64,000 nt of DNA from Candidatus Scalindua sp. Its GTDB lineage: Bacteria > Planctomycetota > Brocadiia > Brocadiales > Scalinduaceae. The notes below the pieces were generated by a model. It saw only the letters and a list, made by a program, of their open reading frames with translations, did no database searches and was not told the DNA's origin. Both the position numbers and the translations under genes were made by a program. The stretch spans positions 1 to 64,000 of the forward strand of contig JAIQZR010000010.1 of NCBI GenBank assembly GCA_021777035.1, given 5' to 3'. Each line of letters opens with the position of its first letter. Within the stretch, counting starts at the first letter, position 1. Shown in pieces: positions 17,092 to 26,007 of the stretch.

Positions 17092-19770
17092 ATGAATATC
17101 CTTTGCCCGAAATGTTCTTCAAAAGAAGTAGATTTTCTGAAAAAACGAAATGAATACATCTGTGCAGAGTGTGATAATCGGTTTAAAAAGGAGAAGGAAA
17201 GGCAGCAAAAGCGGATCTTTTTAAGCTACGGTAGAGACGAGTATGCGGAACTTGCGGTGAGAATACAACGCGATCTTGAGTCCAGGGGGCATGAGGTATG
17301 GTTCGATCTTGAACGGTTAAAGGCGGGCGGTAACTGGGAAGCATATATAGAGGAAGGACTGGAATGGGTATCTGCAAATCCCAAAAACAGCCTTATCATT
17401 TTTCTTATGACCCCGCATTCCACACGAAGACCTGATGGATTCTGTTTGAAGGAGTTATCCCGTGGACTCAGTAGAGGATTACCGGTGATACCGGTGATGA
17501 TTGTATGGTGTGAATCTCCTCTTTCCATCTGTGATATCCAATGGCTGGATATGCAGAAATGTAATCCTATAGACGAAAATGAGGAACAATACCAGAAGCA
17601 ATTTGAGCACCTGTGTGAAGCGATAGAACATGATCGAATTACACTGGAAGGCGTTCAATCGAGGTTAAGACATCATCTGAACCCCTTGCCATTTGACGCT
17701 GAAATAGAAGGGCATTTACTTAAATTTACCGGCCGTAAATGGATCTTTAATCAAGTTGACGCATGGCTTCAAAATCCATCTGCCAGCCGGGTGTTCTGGA
17801 TAGTGGGTAAACCCGGTGTGGGGAAAACGGCTATTGCTGCCTGGTTGTGCAGTAACAGGCGTGAGATTGCGGCATTTTACCTGTGCGTATATGGTCATAC
17901 ACAAAAATCAGATCCGCGTAACTGTGTTCTTTCCATTGCATACCAACTGAGCACGCAACTGCATGAATACCAGTTACGACTAAACAGTTTGAAGCTGGAA
18001 AAGATCGTAGCAGAATCAAATGCCAGAACCCTTTTTGATACCTTGATCAACCAGCCCCTGTCCCACAATTTCCCAAAACCTGATCATAGGGTTATCATTC
18101 TCATCGATGCGTTGGACGAAGCAACGGAAGGAGGTACAAACCAATTGGCTTCGTTTCTGGCCTCTGAATTTGCAAAAACACCCCCCTGGTTATCCCTGAT
18201 CATCACCAGCAGGCCAGACCCCCAGGTAAAATACCCGCTCCAATGCTTTTCTCCCTATGAGGTTGACACCTCAGCGCCGGAAAGTGAAAAAGATATCCGA
18301 TTGTATCTGACTCAAGAGCTAAAGCCATTTTATCATGAAGAAATCGTGCCAAAAGACGTTATCGATACGATCATCGAACGAAGCGAAGGTCTTTTTCTCT
18401 ATGTGCAATGCATTCTTGAGGCATTGCGGGAAGGCGAACTCTCCCTGGACAGATTAAATGAATTCCCTAACGGACTTGGAGGTTATTATTGGAGGTATTT
18501 TGAACGGAAATTTCCCATACACGAAAAAGACAGACAATCGGGACAGCCTGATCTTACCGCCTATAAGTCTTCGTATCGCCAGGTGCTTGAAATTATTACC
18601 GCGGCCCGTGGGCCGCTTGAGGTAAGATATATTGCTTCTCTTTTTGGATGGAATGAATATCAGGAGGATATCCTGCAGGTCTTCGGGTCTCTTATTTCGA
18701 TCAGGAAGGGGCGTATATATCCCTTTCACCGTTCAGTCATTGAATGGTTGACAAACAAAGAAAAGGCGGGAATAGAGTTTTATTTTGTCAGTACTAAGGA
18801 GGGACACAAACGATTGGCAAATAATGGATGGAGAGAATACCAACATGGGAGCGACACAATGTCCAACTATACTCGTGACCATCTTCCTGCACATTTAATT
18901 GCTACAGGGAGATGGGACGACCTCAAAACCTTTCTTTCTGAACCCTTGATCATGAAAGGGCTCATGACAGAGGAGAGGCAGTATGAACTGATGGGTTATT
19001 GGTTATCCATCGGTGATAACCTTAATATGATTGATGTATACCATGAAGCATTAGACCTATTCAAACAATCAGGGGCTTCTCAGGAGGAGTTTGCACAGAT
19101 CCTTTGTAAAGTAGCAAATTTCATGACGATCAATGCTTTGTACCGGGAAGCGATCATTCTGCATAAGGAGGCGTTAGAGATTCGCAAGGTGGAGTCAGGT
19201 GAAGAGTCTACGGATACGGCATCCACTCTGAATGAGCTTGCTGAAGCATATATGGGCAGTGGAGATTTTAAAAGTGCCGAGTTTTATTTACACCAGGCCT
19301 TTACTATACGAAAAAAAGTGCACGGAAACGACCATAGGGATACCGCTTCTACTTTAAATAGTTTGTCAGAGCTTTGCTGGCATCTGGGCAGAAATTCAGA
19401 AGCAGAGGCGTATGTTAAACAGGCACTCGATATACGCATGAAGGTGCTTGGCACGGAACACCCGGACACGGCAAATTCACTCAATAACCTGGCAGCCTTC
19501 TATGCCAACCTGGGCAATAGTGCGAAGGCAGAGCCTCTATACAAACAGGCATTCGATATACGCATGAATGTGCTTGGCACGGAACACCCGGACACGGCAA
19601 CTTCACTCAATAACCTGGCAACCTTATATGCTAATCAAGGCAAAAATGAAAAAGCGGAAATATTGTATTTTGAGTTGTTAGAGATATTGGAAAAATTATT
19701 GGGATCGGAACACCAAACGACTTGCAAGATTCGGAAAAGTCTAGAGAAATGCAAGGATAAAGGTGAATGA
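17092..19770 (+). CDS. Zinc ribbon - TIR - NACHT - TPR protein
   Basis: 892 residues. A four-Cys zinc ribbon (C5, C8, C24, C27) leads into a TIR domain at 41-165 that starts KRIFLSYGRDE, with E121 in the helix position of the NADase glutamate. A NACHT-type ATPase follows (Walker A GKPGVGKT at 239-246, Walker B D339 in LIDALDE). From about 650 there are kinesin-light-chain-type TPRs, the last two nearly identical (LGTEHPDTA in both). This is the layout of a nucleotide-switched immune sensor with an NAD-consuming output. ATG 17092 sits 10 bases from aaggagg; TTG 17086 is only 4 bases away and less likely. Confidence 0.85.
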   Translation: MNILCPKCSSKEVDFLKKRNEYICAECDNRFKKEKERQQKRIFLSYGRDEYAELAVRIQRDLESRGHEVWFDLERLKAGGNWEAYIEEGLEWVSANPKNSLIIFLMTPHSTRRPDGFCLKELSRGLSRGLPVIPVMIVWCESPLSICDIQWLDMQKCNPIDENEEQYQKQFEHLCEAIEHDRITLEGVQSRLRHHLNPLPFDAEIEGHLLKFTGRKWIFNQVDAWLQNPSASRVFWIVGKPGVGKTAIAAWLCSNRREIAAFYLCVYGHTQKSDPRNCVLSIAYQLSTQLHEYQLRLNSLKLEKIVAESNARTLFDTLINQPLSHNFPKPDHRVIILIDALDEATEGGTNQLASFLASEFAKTPPWLSLIITSRPDPQVKYPLQCFSPYEVDTSAPESEKDIRLYLTQELKPFYHEEIVPKDVIDTIIERSEGLFLYVQCILEALREGELSLDRLNEFPNGLGGYYWRYFERKFPIHEKDRQSGQPDLTAYKSSYRQVLEIITAARGPLEVRYIASLFGWNEYQEDILQVFGSLISIRKGRIYPFHRSVIEWLTNKEKAGIEFYFVSTKEGHKRLANNGWREYQHGSDTMSNYTRDHLPAHLIATGRWDDLKTFLSEPLIMKGLMTEERQYELMGYWLSIGDNLNMIDVYHEALDLFKQSGASQEEFAQILCKVANFMTINALYREAIILHKEALEIRKVESGEESTDTASTLNELAEAYMGSGDFKSAEFYLHQAFTIRKKVHGNDHRDTASTLNSLSELCWHLGRNSEAEAYVKQALDIRMKVLGTEHPDTANSLNNLAAFYANLGNSAKAEPLYKQAFDIRMNVLGTEHPDTATSLNNLATLYANQGKNEKAEILYFELLEILEKLLGSEHQTTCKIRKSLEKCKDKGE

Positions 19771-19883
19771 TTAGGCACCAACTATGGCATAGTTAAAAGT
19801 TCATTGACCTTTGTTCTTATTTTCGTTGTATACTCATCTCAAAATAGTTTTCGGATTAAATCCAAAAACAAATTTGCCCGAGT

Positions 19884-19914
19884 AAAGTCCTCGGCGACTT
19901 TTGTCCGGGGATAA
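19884..19914. repeat. Dispersed 31-base repeat, copy 1
   Basis: About 30 of these bases (core CCTCGGCGACTTTTGTCCGG) recur in inverted orientation at 42436-42467 with one or two differences. Both copies lie in intergenic DNA. This points to a dispersed intergenic repeat family of this genome. Confidence 0.6.
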
Positions 19915-20118
19915 CTACCTGCCCGACTACGTCGTTCGGGCGGGTAACCAAGATTTGGTTTTTATAAAGCCAAAAACCAAACCGGTTTTAGTATATAATG
20001 AAACCGCTCATGCTATGTTTTGGGTTAAAACATAAGGAAATAAATATGTAATTCATATAGGAATTTCCATTTTAAGTCTCTAGTTTAAAATAAGTTATAA
20101 CAATAAAAAAACCGTATC

Positions 20119-20229
20119 CTCACGCAAAGCCGCAGAACGCTAAGAGAGAAAAAGTGAGTCATGGCTCATAAATATTCGTATATTTTCTCGGCAGTTTTAT
20201 TCTTTGCGCTCTTTGCGGCTTTGCGTGAG
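20119..20229. repeat. MITE-like palindromic repeat
   Basis: The left arm begins CTCACGCAAAGCCGC and the right arm ends in its exact inverse, GCGGCTTTGCGTGAG. The arms extend imperfectly for about 35 bases around a centre of about 40 bases. Variants of this CGCAAAGCCGC motif occur as intergenic palindromes in many bacteria. No transposase is inside, so it would move only in trans if it is a MITE. Confidence 0.65.
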
Positions 20230-20295
20230 CATATTTTTACTAAAAGTCCGCCCGGAGGGCGCTAATTTAGTGTATAGTTCAATTGCCCGACGAGC

Positions 20296-20349
20296 TTAAA
20301 GGCTATCATAAAAACCGCTGCATGGTCTTCCAGCCTGCACAAAGTCATA
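20296..20349 (-). pseudogene. 3' scrap of a TIR-TPR gene paralogue
   Basis: On the minus strand the last 18 codons read YDFVQAGRPCSGFYDSL and stop, against YDFERSGRPCSDFYNSL at the end of the intact TIR-TPR gene at 30399-31916. DNA identity continues a few bases past the stop codon. No further upstream match is seen, so only the tail of a second copy remains here. Confidence 0.7.
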
Positions 20350-20422
20350 TTATGCTTTTCCCTGAAATTATTGCCTGCCCGGCGGGTGTGATGGGTCAAA
20401 CGTGACGACACAAATCCACACA

Positions 20423-21868
20423 CTACTTCATCCCCTGTATTGCTGCGAGTGGAGAGATTATGTGCATGCGCCTATTGGCAAGAGAGTATTCCAGGTAAGC
20501 ACCATAATCCTCACATCTTATTATCTCAGAGTAGAAACTCTCCGCCGCAACATAATCACCTTCGATCTCAGAAAAGAGTGCCATAATTGTAAGCAGTACA
20601 CAGAGGTAGTTGTGCTTGCCTTCAAGACGCTTTCTGGTTTCACTCAAAATGGAATGGTCAGCCATAACATTGACAACCATCTTCCAGCATGGCAGCAGGT
20701 CTTCGCGGATGAGGCCACGCATAGATTTTTTGTAACTGATCTTCTTATTAAGCATGAGATATATAATGGGTTGATATAATCTGGCACACACCACATTCTC
20801 ACTATTCCAGATGTCTCTCTGCAACAGTACATCTATCAACTTTCCAGCATTCTCCCATTCTTCCAGTATCATGTGTATCATTGCCGTACTGAGGATAAGA
20901 TCCTTGTCGTTTGGACTCAACTGTACAATATCATATCCCAACTCTATGCATCTTTCATAATCATTTTCAAATGAGAATACTTCAGAATATACTGTAAGTA
21001 GTCTGGAGTATTCTTTCCAACGAGGGCTCTGTTGGATGGCGCCTGCCATCTTCTTAATCCTGGATTTGTCATCCATGCAGAGAGAGAGTAGCGTTAAGGG
21101 AATACTGCAGGGCGTGCTGTAATTTTCCTCCATCACGCCTCTCTCCATAAGCTCAAGACCTTTCTGTATATCACCTTTCACAAAGTGTACAAGCCCGACG
21201 CAGCTCAGCAACATGCAGTATTCATTATGTGAGGTTGCCGAAGCAAGGTAATCGTCAAGCGCGGATGGTGATTTCATAGCAGGAATAATTCTCTTGGCGT
21301 ATATCTCTCCATCAGGATTGCCGCTATATATCACAGGGAAGTTGTCGGATTGAATTCTGTCCGCTTCTTCTTTACTCCCGATCCATATCTTCATGAGATA
21401 TTGAAGGAATATCATAGAACGGTCTTCAAATTTACCTATCAGGTCTAACTGCCGTATTGTCTGCTCTGTATCTTTCACTGCTGCATATGCCATGATCTGC
21501 ATCTGCCAGAGCGTATAGGCATAAGCATGAAACCCAAGGTCTTCAATCTTATTATAATAGGTTGGAATTAAGGGGATTGAAGTATTTTTTGAGGCAATTT
21601 GTATAACCTTATCAAATTCACCGGTCCTGAAATATGCATGGGCAAGTTTGTACTGAATAATTTCATCTTCCGGCAGCAGTTTATACAGCTCCTCTCCTCT
21701 TATTATTACGTCACCATATTCAGCATTATCAAAATTTTTATTAAATATTGCTATCTTCTGCTGAATGCCCGCGTCGTCCCCGAAGATTTCTGTTGGAGAG
21801 AGAGGGAGTAACAGGCATATTAAGACCGGCAGAAGATTGGCATGTATTGATAATTTAATTTGTTTCAT
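20423..21868 (-). CDS. Exported TPR-type repeat protein
   Basis: 481 residues starting MKQIKLSIHANLLPVLICLL, a signal peptide with cleavage probably near EIFGDD, then helical TPR-like repeats to the end (for example IIQYKLAHAYFRTGEFDKVI). It is likely periplasmic or envelope-associated. The start at 21868 is chosen because it gives a proper signal peptide; the frame is open 20 codons upstream but without one. It overlaps the transglutaminase-like gene by 14 bases, so translation is coupled. Possible role: scaffold for the transglutaminase-like enzyme. Confidence 0.75.
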   Translation of the reverse strand: MKQIKLSIHANLLPVLICLLLPLSPTEIFGDDAGIQQKIAIFNKNFDNAEYGDVIIRGEELYKLLPEDEIIQYKLAHAYFRTGEFDKVIQIASKNTSIPLIPTYYNKIEDLGFHAYAYTLWQMQIMAYAAVKDTEQTIRQLDLIGKFEDRSMIFLQYLMKIWIGSKEEADRIQSDNFPVIYSGNPDGEIYAKRIIPAMKSPSALDDYLASATSHNEYCMLLSCVGLVHFVKGDIQKGLELMERGVMEENYSTPCSIPLTLLSLCMDDKSRIKKMAGAIQQSPRWKEYSRLLTVYSEVFSFENDYERCIELGYDIVQLSPNDKDLILSTAMIHMILEEWENAGKLIDVLLQRDIWNSENVVCARLYQPIIYLMLNKKISYKKSMRGLIREDLLPCWKMVVNVMADHSILSETRKRLEGKHNYLCVLLTIMALFSEIEGDYVAAESFYSEIIRCEDYGAYLEYSLANRRMHIISPLAAIQGMK

Positions 21869-22922
21869 AGATCCTGGGGAATCTGTTACGTAAATTCTGT
21901 TTGTCCATCTCATGGACTGATCCCGCAATGTTAAAGTTGGTATCGCTTGTTAAGTCTACCAGCAGAACGTCAAGGCCCTTATGTTTGATAACATAATCCT
22001 GCGGAAGCCGCTTATGCCATCCAATCATTCCGTTAAAGGCATGGCCGGGGATGGTAACAATGATTGTCTTGATGCCTTTATAATTATTTACCACAGATGA
22101 GAAGAAGATGGCCTTTGTATCGCAATCTCCTGCTCCGCGGACTATAGTCTCTACCGGAGACCAGACACCATAGATATAACGATTACCGATGGCAAACGGC
22201 GGAATCTCGTATCGTATATACTGCACATAGGACATAACAAGGTGTATCAATCCCTGCAAGTTGAATTGGTTGTTTTGTCCCAACGTTAATAACTCTTTCG
22301 CTGTTATCAGCATGATTGGTGTAAATTTTCTTACAACAGATGAATAATCTACCGTTATATATCCCCTGTTCAAGACATGGAAACCATTCGCTTTAAGATA
22401 ACCATCTTCAAACTCCTGACATTTTTCCTTAAATTTATTATATGTACCTGGATTTACAATGTTATAACCAGCGAGATGAACTGGGCCCTTTTTACGTTGT
22501 ATGGCCTTCGTAATATCAAGAAGTTCCGGATGCCCGGAAAGAAAGCCATCAAATCCTGTCTTATAAAATTTCATCCGTTTGTCCGTTGTCAGACCAAAGT
22601 TACCGATTGCATAATTTATGAGTTCATTACTGATATCAAGATCCAGTTCGTGACTTTTATTAAAATAATCTCTCCATTTATAATGAAGAGTGTAGGCATT
22701 GCTTTCCGGAGTGCGGGTAAAACTACCAATCTCGCTCTCCCAGTTCTCTTTGCCAAAGGTTTTACTTGCTGGAGATTGTCCTATTGCATTTACAACAACA
22801 CGGGTATTGCTATAAACACCTGTTCCGCACAAAGTGAAGCCGGGTTGTGCATTGAAGACAACATAGGAATACGAGATAAGGAGCAGCAAACCACATATAA
22901 GGATTTTCAGTTTACCTGACAT
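21855..22922 (-). CDS. Exported transglutaminase-like protein
   Basis: 355 residues with an N-terminal signal or anchor segment (LKILICGLLLLISYSYVVF). The C-terminal third has the papain-like transglutaminase core: C267 in GAGDCDTKA, H294 in IPGHAFNG, and D323 in LLVDLT, in the order Cys-His-Asp. Bacterial members are usually proteases or amidases acting on peptides or cell-wall cross-links. The gene overlaps its neighbours at both ends (11 and 14 bases), so the three form a tight operon with the DUF350 gene first. The middle region is not recognised. Confidence 0.8.
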   Translation of the reverse strand: MSGKLKILICGLLLLISYSYVVFNAQPGFTLCGTGVYSNTRVVVNAIGQSPASKTFGKENWESEIGSFTRTPESNAYTLHYKWRDYFNKSHELDLDISNELINYAIGNFGLTTDKRMKFYKTGFDGFLSGHPELLDITKAIQRKKGPVHLAGYNIVNPGTYNKFKEKCQEFEDGYLKANGFHVLNRGYITVDYSSVVRKFTPIMLITAKELLTLGQNNQFNLQGLIHLVMSYVQYIRYEIPPFAIGNRYIYGVWSPVETIVRGAGDCDTKAIFFSSVVNNYKGIKTIIVTIPGHAFNGMIGWHKRLPQDYVIKHKGLDVLLVDLTSDTNFNIAGSVHEMDKQNLRNRFPRIYETN

Positions 22923-23451
22923 CTATAGGCCCCATCCCTACCTGTGGAATTAGTGTATTGAGCGCATCAGCCAGGCCATTCTGCACCATGACAGCAACCG
23001 TGATGACCACACCAGAGAGAAGAATAGCAACGGCGACATTATTTTCCTTGATTAGTGGTATTTCATCCAGAGAGGTTGTCATCTTCTGAAAAAGCTTTGA
23101 CGATACCAAAACGGTTATTATGGACAGAACATACGCAATAACCACATATGAACTGATATAACCAAGAGTTTTGGCAATGCTTGAGGCGCTTATGGCCGAA
23201 TGCACAAAAAGGTTCTGCAAGACAGCGGATACCGGATAGAGACATCGGGCCATGAGTATGCCAAATGCTATCAGATCGCCGACCACCGCAATAGCCATTG
23301 CCGCATTGCCCTGTTTGATATCATCCAGACCCGAGGATCTGGCCAATCTTGAAAAGAGCTTAAATGTAACAAATACTACCAGGATGGAAATAAGCACCGA
23401 GAAGATAAAGCTGAAAATCCCCATTACCATTACTATTTTATCCGCCAACAT
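22912..23451 (-). CDS. DUF350 (UPF0719) membrane protein
   Basis: 179 residues with about six hydrophobic segments arranged as two DUF350 repeats, each containing a DDIKQGNAAMAIA or DEIPLIKENNVAVAI type motif followed by a glycine-containing helix. DUF350 proteins are inner-membrane proteins of unknown mechanism, often near envelope-stress genes. The ATG is preceded by aaagga at 8 bases. First gene of the three-gene operon; the 3' scrap of a sigma-54 activator paralogue lies about 50 bases upstream. Confidence 0.85.
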   Translation of the reverse strand: MLADKIVMVMGIFSFIFSVLISILVVFVTFKLFSRLARSSGLDDIKQGNAAMAIAVVGDLIAFGILMARCLYPVSAVLQNLFVHSAISASSIAKTLGYISSYVVIAYVLSIITVLVSSKLFQKMTTSLDEIPLIKENNVAVAILLSGVVITVAVMVQNGLADALNTLIPQVGMGPIDVR

Positions 23452-23499
23452 TAACCAATCCTTTCCATGATAAAAAACTTAATACAGAATAACACTCTT

Positions 23500-23566
23500 T
23501 ACAGCAGTTCCATCAGTTCTTCTGCTTCATTGATCACCGAGGATAGCGCGATGTTAAATTCACCCA
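23500..23566 (-). pseudogene. 3' scrap of a sigma-54 activator paralogue
   Basis: The minus strand reads [17 protein letters not shown], two more codons and a stop, nearly identical to the last residues of the intact sigma-54 activator at 34691-36454. DNA identity is high over about 55 bases. The rest of the gene is absent, apparently lost where the decayed AAA-DUF4143 gene now sits on the right. Confidence 0.75.
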
Positions 23567-23586
23567 CGATTTCCTATTACCTACCA

Positions 23587-24284
23587 CTAGAGAGATAGCC
23601 CTGAATATTCCTTTTCAAATAATAACTTCCATGGAATAACTGGGGTATTTCCTCTTTGGTAAGGCAGGTCATTAATGGAAACACATAATGGGATTGCCCC
23701 TGGATGGTCATCCATAAAGGATGCTAAACCCCTTAAATCTTTCGGCTGTATAACCTTTGAGGATTTAATTTCAATAGCCCATACCCTATTGTGAGATTCA
23801 ATGATCAAATCAACTTCAGCTCCATGAGAAGAACGCCAGTGGTATAAGCGGTAAGGCTTTTCAAAATAGTGAATCAATCTGAATACCTCAAGGATAATAA
23901 AGTGTTCAAAAAGAGTTCCATAGATTGTCGGTGTTTTTACCGACTCTGCCGTAATCCGGCCGTTTAAACTGTTTATTACGCCAGTATCAAAGAGATAATA
24001 TTTTGGATGAAGCACCAACCTTTTCCTGGCGCTTTTCAGATAAGATTCCAGCTTCACTGCAATTAATGTATCTTCAAGAATCTCATAATAGCCTTTTATC
24101 GTTTTACTTGAAATTCCGGATTAGATTTGTATTTTATCAGCGTTTGGTATAGTAAAAGATCGATCAATAAAAAATCAGATCCGGAAAGGAGGCCCTTTAT
24201 TAATGTGCTTTTCCCAACCTGGCGGGGGCCAAAAAGAAAAAAACTTCTTTTGCCAAGAGGCAATTGTAGTATACGAGGAACCAT
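23587..24284 (-). pseudogene. AAA-DUF4143 ATPase with internal deletion
   Basis: The first 48 codons from 24284 encode the family N-terminus (MVPRILQLPLGKRSFFLFG, Walker A GPRQVGKS). At about 24120 the sequence jumps out of frame into the C-terminal part, which begins KTIKGYYEILEDTL and runs to 23587 with the DUF4143 nuclease-like motif HGAEVDLI and AIEIKSS. About 150 residues, including Walker B, are missing. The C-terminal frame alone is unlikely to be translated. An intact relative lies just upstream at 24365-25510. Confidence 0.8.
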
Positions 24285-24364
24285 AGGTTGATACTACCGT
24301 GTAAATCTAACCCGTCAAGTCAATTATAAGCTTGTTCAGAAATTCCCATTCAGAAAACTTACAA

Positions 24365-25510
24365 TTAAACACCCAGGATATCAGGAAGGTTTTGAAGGGC
24401 TTGCGCGATGGGTAAAATCTTAATATTATCTTCAAACTCTTCTCTTACGCCACCATATAAAAGATAGAGCTTTGCCTCTGGGAAATCTCTTCTGAATGAC
24501 TTTAAACCTTTTAAATCCTTTCTTGCCAATCTAACTGAACGTTTTATTTCGAATGCCAGTATACCTTTTGGCCCATAGAGAATAAAGTCTACCTCTGCAC
24601 CGTTACTTGTACGCCAATAATAAAACTCGTATTGAAAATTGAAATAATCATTGATTGCATTCAACTCCTGGAAACAGAGTGTTTCCAGACCCGGTCCTTC
24701 TGCCTCTTCAGGCGAATCTAATGGGCCCATTGGTCGTAAGGCGCGAAATACTCCTACGTCAAAATAGTAAAACTTCGGATGGGTCACCATTCTTCTTCTG
24801 GCCCGTTTGGTGAAGACGGGCAAGCGAGTGGCCAGAAGCAGATCCTCTAAAATAGTGAAATAACTCTCTACCCGCATCCTTTCAAGGCCTGACTCTCTTG
24901 CCACTTCTGAAGTATTCAACACTGCACCTTGTGAAAAACTTGTTGTTTCAAGGAATCTGGAGAAACTGCCAAGATTTCGTGTCAGACCCTCCTGCAGGAC
25001 TTCTTCACGTAAATAAGCCTGAACATAGGCATTTAAAAACTGACCGGGATCTGGTTCGGAAGGAATTGATGGCAGGTGGCCAAATTTCAGTGACCTTTCC
25101 AGGTTAAAGTCCTTTCCCAATTCAATCGCCGTAAGTGGATGCATTCTGTAGGTTAAAGCCCGTCCTGCCAATAGATTAGTCCCCTTTTTTCTTAAACTCC
25201 GTGCACTTGAACCTGTAAGTACAAATTTGTAACGATGTTTTTCAATCAGGCGGTGAACTTCGTTCAGGAGAGCAGGCACTTTTTGGATTTCATCAAGAAT
25301 AATCCAATCTTTAAAGCCAGGTTGAATCAAATTTTCAAGTCTGCCAGGTCGCGCCAAAAGATCATTATAAAGATCGAATCCTAACAGATCCAGGTATAAG
25401 CTTCGAGGAATGTTTGACTTCAACCATGTGGTTTTTCCAGTCCCTCTGGGACCAAACAAGAAAAAACTTTTACCTGTTTTTAACGGTTCTTTAAGTAATC
25501 TGGAATACAT
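24365..25510 (-). CDS. AAA ATPase with DUF4143 domain
   Basis: 381 residues, full family length. Walker A GPRGTGKT lies near residue 20-27, Walker B is in WIILDEIQKVP, sensor-like LTGSSARSL follows, and the C-terminal DUF4143 part has the restriction-endonuclease-like motif NGAEVDFI with AFEIKRS. The function of this family is not established; members are scattered, often decaying and carried on mobile regions. It is monocistronic, with its decayed relative directly downstream, and looks like a late arrival beside the DUF350 operon. Confidence 0.9.
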   Translation of the reverse strand: MYSRLLKEPLKTGKSFFLFGPRGTGKTTWLKSNIPRSLYLDLLGFDLYNDLLARPGRLENLIQPGFKDWIILDEIQKVPALLNEVHRLIEKHRYKFVLTGSSARSLRKKGTNLLAGRALTYRMHPLTAIELGKDFNLERSLKFGHLPSIPSEPDPGQFLNAYVQAYLREEVLQEGLTRNLGSFSRFLETTSFSQGAVLNTSEVARESGLERMRVESYFTILEDLLLATRLPVFTKRARRRMVTHPKFYYFDVGVFRALRPMGPLDSPEEAEGPGLETLCFQELNAINDYFNFQYEFYYWRTSNGAEVDFILYGPKGILAFEIKRSVRLARKDLKGLKSFRRDFPEAKLYLLYGGVREEFEDNIKILPIAQALQNLPDILGV

Positions 25511-26007
25511 ATATGCATTTTACAAGTATAATAGGTTATTTCAACTTCAAAATACATGATTCTGGCTGGTGTTAAAAAAAAGGATAATCTCTAATCAACT
25601 ATAACCAAAACTCGATAAATATTTATTTAACGAAAATACATTGGAAAGAGTCACTAGCGTCCGGTTAGGTTTTTCGTATTTAACATTAATGCTCCAAAAC
25701 TGTCATTATCGCCTGCCTAGCGGACTGGCAGGCATGCTGCATGCTTTTAGCGGGAACCCAGGTTGAACGAGCCTCTTGGATACCCGATAAAGAAATTCTG
25801 GTATGATAAAAACGGTATACGCAAAAACCAAATCAGTTTCAGTATACTATTTAAGTAAACCATCTTGCAAGAAGGTGTGATGAAAGGTGTGGCAATCTCA
25901 CTTGACACTATCTTTATCCTTGATAGAATAATTCATCTGTAATGAATTAAAGGTACCTAAACAGCTGCTCTATTTCCTTTCCAGAAGAGTGGAAATAATT
26001 AACAATA
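25511..26007. other. Intergenic region with promoter and short palindrome
   Basis: This 497-base spacer separates divergent genes. It contains a 7-bp palindrome (gcctgcc/ggcaggc, about 25711-25733), a stretch near 25820 resembling one near 19975, and a promoter-like pair at 25902-25929. No open frame with coding character is seen. Confidence 0.5.
25902..25929 (+). promoter_or_regulatory. Sigma-70-like promoter of the SIR2-TIR operon
   Basis: TTGACA at 25902-25907 and TAGAAT at 25924-25929 are 16 bases apart and about 80 bases before the SIR2-TIR start codon. The -35 element is a consensus match and the -10 box is one base off. This suggests housekeeping, standing expression of the sensor pair rather than sigma-54 control. 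Confidence 0.5.

Larger units (their letters stand above)
19771..20295. other. Repeat-filled intergenic region
   Basis: No gene is visible between the TIR-NACHT gene and the next remnant. The stretch holds a dispersed 31-base repeat (19884-19914), a sequence rich in the motif aaaaaccaaa near 19975 that resembles one near 25820, and a large inverted repeat at 20119-20229. It looks like a landing zone for small non-coding repeats. Confidence 0.55.

Noticed and set aside
25655-25680. Possible insertion-sequence end (gcgtccggttagg)
   Set aside because: No inverted partner and no transposase fragment nearby; memory of similar sequences is not enough.
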